A DNA stretch of 64,000 nucleotides from Pedobacter africanus (GTDB taxonomy: Bacteria > Bacteroidota > Bacteroidia > Sphingobacteriales > Sphingobacteriaceae). The notes under the pieces were generated by a model. It had not been told where the DNA came from. It saw only the letters and a list, made by a program, of their open reading frames with translations, and searched no databases. Numbering within the stretch: the stretch's first letter is position 1; every line of letters begins with the position of its first letter. Of the stretch, positions 63,584-64,000 are shown one piece after another. The DNA lies in NCBI RefSeq assembly GCF_900176535.1, contig NZ_FWXT01000001.1, forward strand, positions 868,001-932,000, written 5' to 3'. The translations under genes and the position numbers were made by a program.

Positions 63584-64000
63584 CTACCTCGAGGCCGGGT
63601 CATAAGCTCCTTCCCAAAGGGTTAAACCCCACTGTGGGTTCAGCTGGATCACATTATTGGAAATCCTCATCGTAAAATATGTGTTGTTAACATCACCTTT
63701 ATACACTTTAGAACCAATGGTATGTGTAATACTGGTCTTGCTCCAGGGTTTGCCAGTATCGAAAACATAACGTTTAATATCAAACACACGCTGAAAAGTA
63801 CCAATTGGCATCTCTCTGCGCCGTTCCTTCAGTATTTCAAAAAGTAAAGCATCCTGCCCCAAAGTACCTCCATTTGCGAGATCAGTACTGGTGCCGGAAT
63901 AACGGTATTTGCGCAAAAGGTTCAGGTCGGCCAAAGCCCCTCCCAGATCATTCAAACGGGCACTGGCTTCTGCTTTCATTAGCAACAGCTCAGGATACGT
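63584..64000 (-). CDS. RagB/SusD family protein, C-terminal part (truncated by window end)
   Basis: The open frame runs from the right window edge (TYPELLLMKAEASARLNDLGGALADLNLLRKYRYSG) to a TAG stop at 63584-63586. These are the C-terminal SusD helices and the conserved LLFEILKERRREMPIGTFQRVFDIKRY. The N-terminus lies outside the window, so the lipobox is not visible. A SusC partner would be expected further right. Confidence 0.88.
   Translation of the reverse strand, partial: TYPELLLMKAEASARLNDLGGALADLNLLRKYRYSGTSTDLANGGTLGQDALLFEILKERRREMPIGTFQRVFDIKRYVFDTGKPWSKTSITHTIGSKVYKGDVNNTYFTMRISNNVIQLNPQWGLTLWEGAYDPASR

Overview
The window looks like a chromosomal segment of a Bacteroidota bacterium close to Pedobacter (Sphingobacteriaceae). 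The reasons are SusC/SusD pairs, an ECF sigma/FecR cassette, PorP/SprF next to a protein with a gliding-motility type C-terminal domain, DUF6266 and He_PIG/MBG repeat proteins, and repeated promoter boxes of the TAnnTTTG type with few strong Shine-Dalgarno sites. No phage, insertion sequence or CRISPR array was seen.

Layout. (1) 28-4347, minus strand: a tightly overlapping sulfur assimilation operon (sulfite reductase, uroporphyrinogen-III methyltransferase, precorrin-2 dehydrogenase, APS/PAPS reductase). Ahead of it is a leader that encodes an 18-residue Cys/Met-rich peptide and ends in an intrinsic terminator. (2) 4645-9534: metallophosphoesterase, CDP-alcohol phosphotransferase plus GtrA, ExbD, a Crp/Fnr regulator and a nucleoside-diphosphate-sugar epimerase-like protein. 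(3) 9547-30083, minus strand: a polysaccharide utilisation cluster with GH28, GH20-like and GH105 enzymes, three alpha/alpha-toroid-like secreted proteins, a TonB receptor with no SusD, two MFS transporters, MurQ, a NagB-like deaminase, a sugar isomerase and a phytanoyl-CoA dioxygenase-like oxygenase. It is bordered by divergent AraC and GntR regulators (30185-32139). (4) 32146-46000: mixed housekeeping and stress genes, including a beta-helix/PDZ protein, OsmC, a metal-motif-less M16-like protein, two SRPBCC proteins, DinB, a cysteine desulfurase under a SAM-I riboswitch, a sterol desaturase-like protein, ArsR and pirin. (5) 46059-55389: an ECF sigma/FecR/SusC/SusD cassette, DUF3817, tRNA-Leu(CAA) and a sulfatase. 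(6) 55483-64000: a histidine kinase, a sigma-factor remnant, a DUF234-type ATPase preceded by two copies of a 40-bp palindromic repeat, PorP/SprF with a broken giant adhesin gene, a DUF6266 tail, and the C-terminus of a SusD running off the window.

How the parts may work together. The glycan cluster probably takes a polymer containing uronic acid and N-acetylhexosamine: secreted lyase/hydrolase-like proteins and GH28/GH20/GH105 release sugars, the two MFS proteins import them, and MurQ, NagB-like deaminase and the isomerase handle them inside. The sulfatase could supply sulfate or desulfated glycan, but it lies in a different cassette. Two sulfur loci, the cys operon and the cysteine desulfurase, carry different RNA-level controls but share a similar promoter-proximal element.

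The most interesting observations are the Cys-rich leader peptide and terminator of the cys operon, the SAM-I riboswitch on a lone cysteine desulfurase, the uronate/hexosamine cluster with MurQ and uncharacterised large secreted proteins, and the rearranged adhesin/DUF6266 junction.
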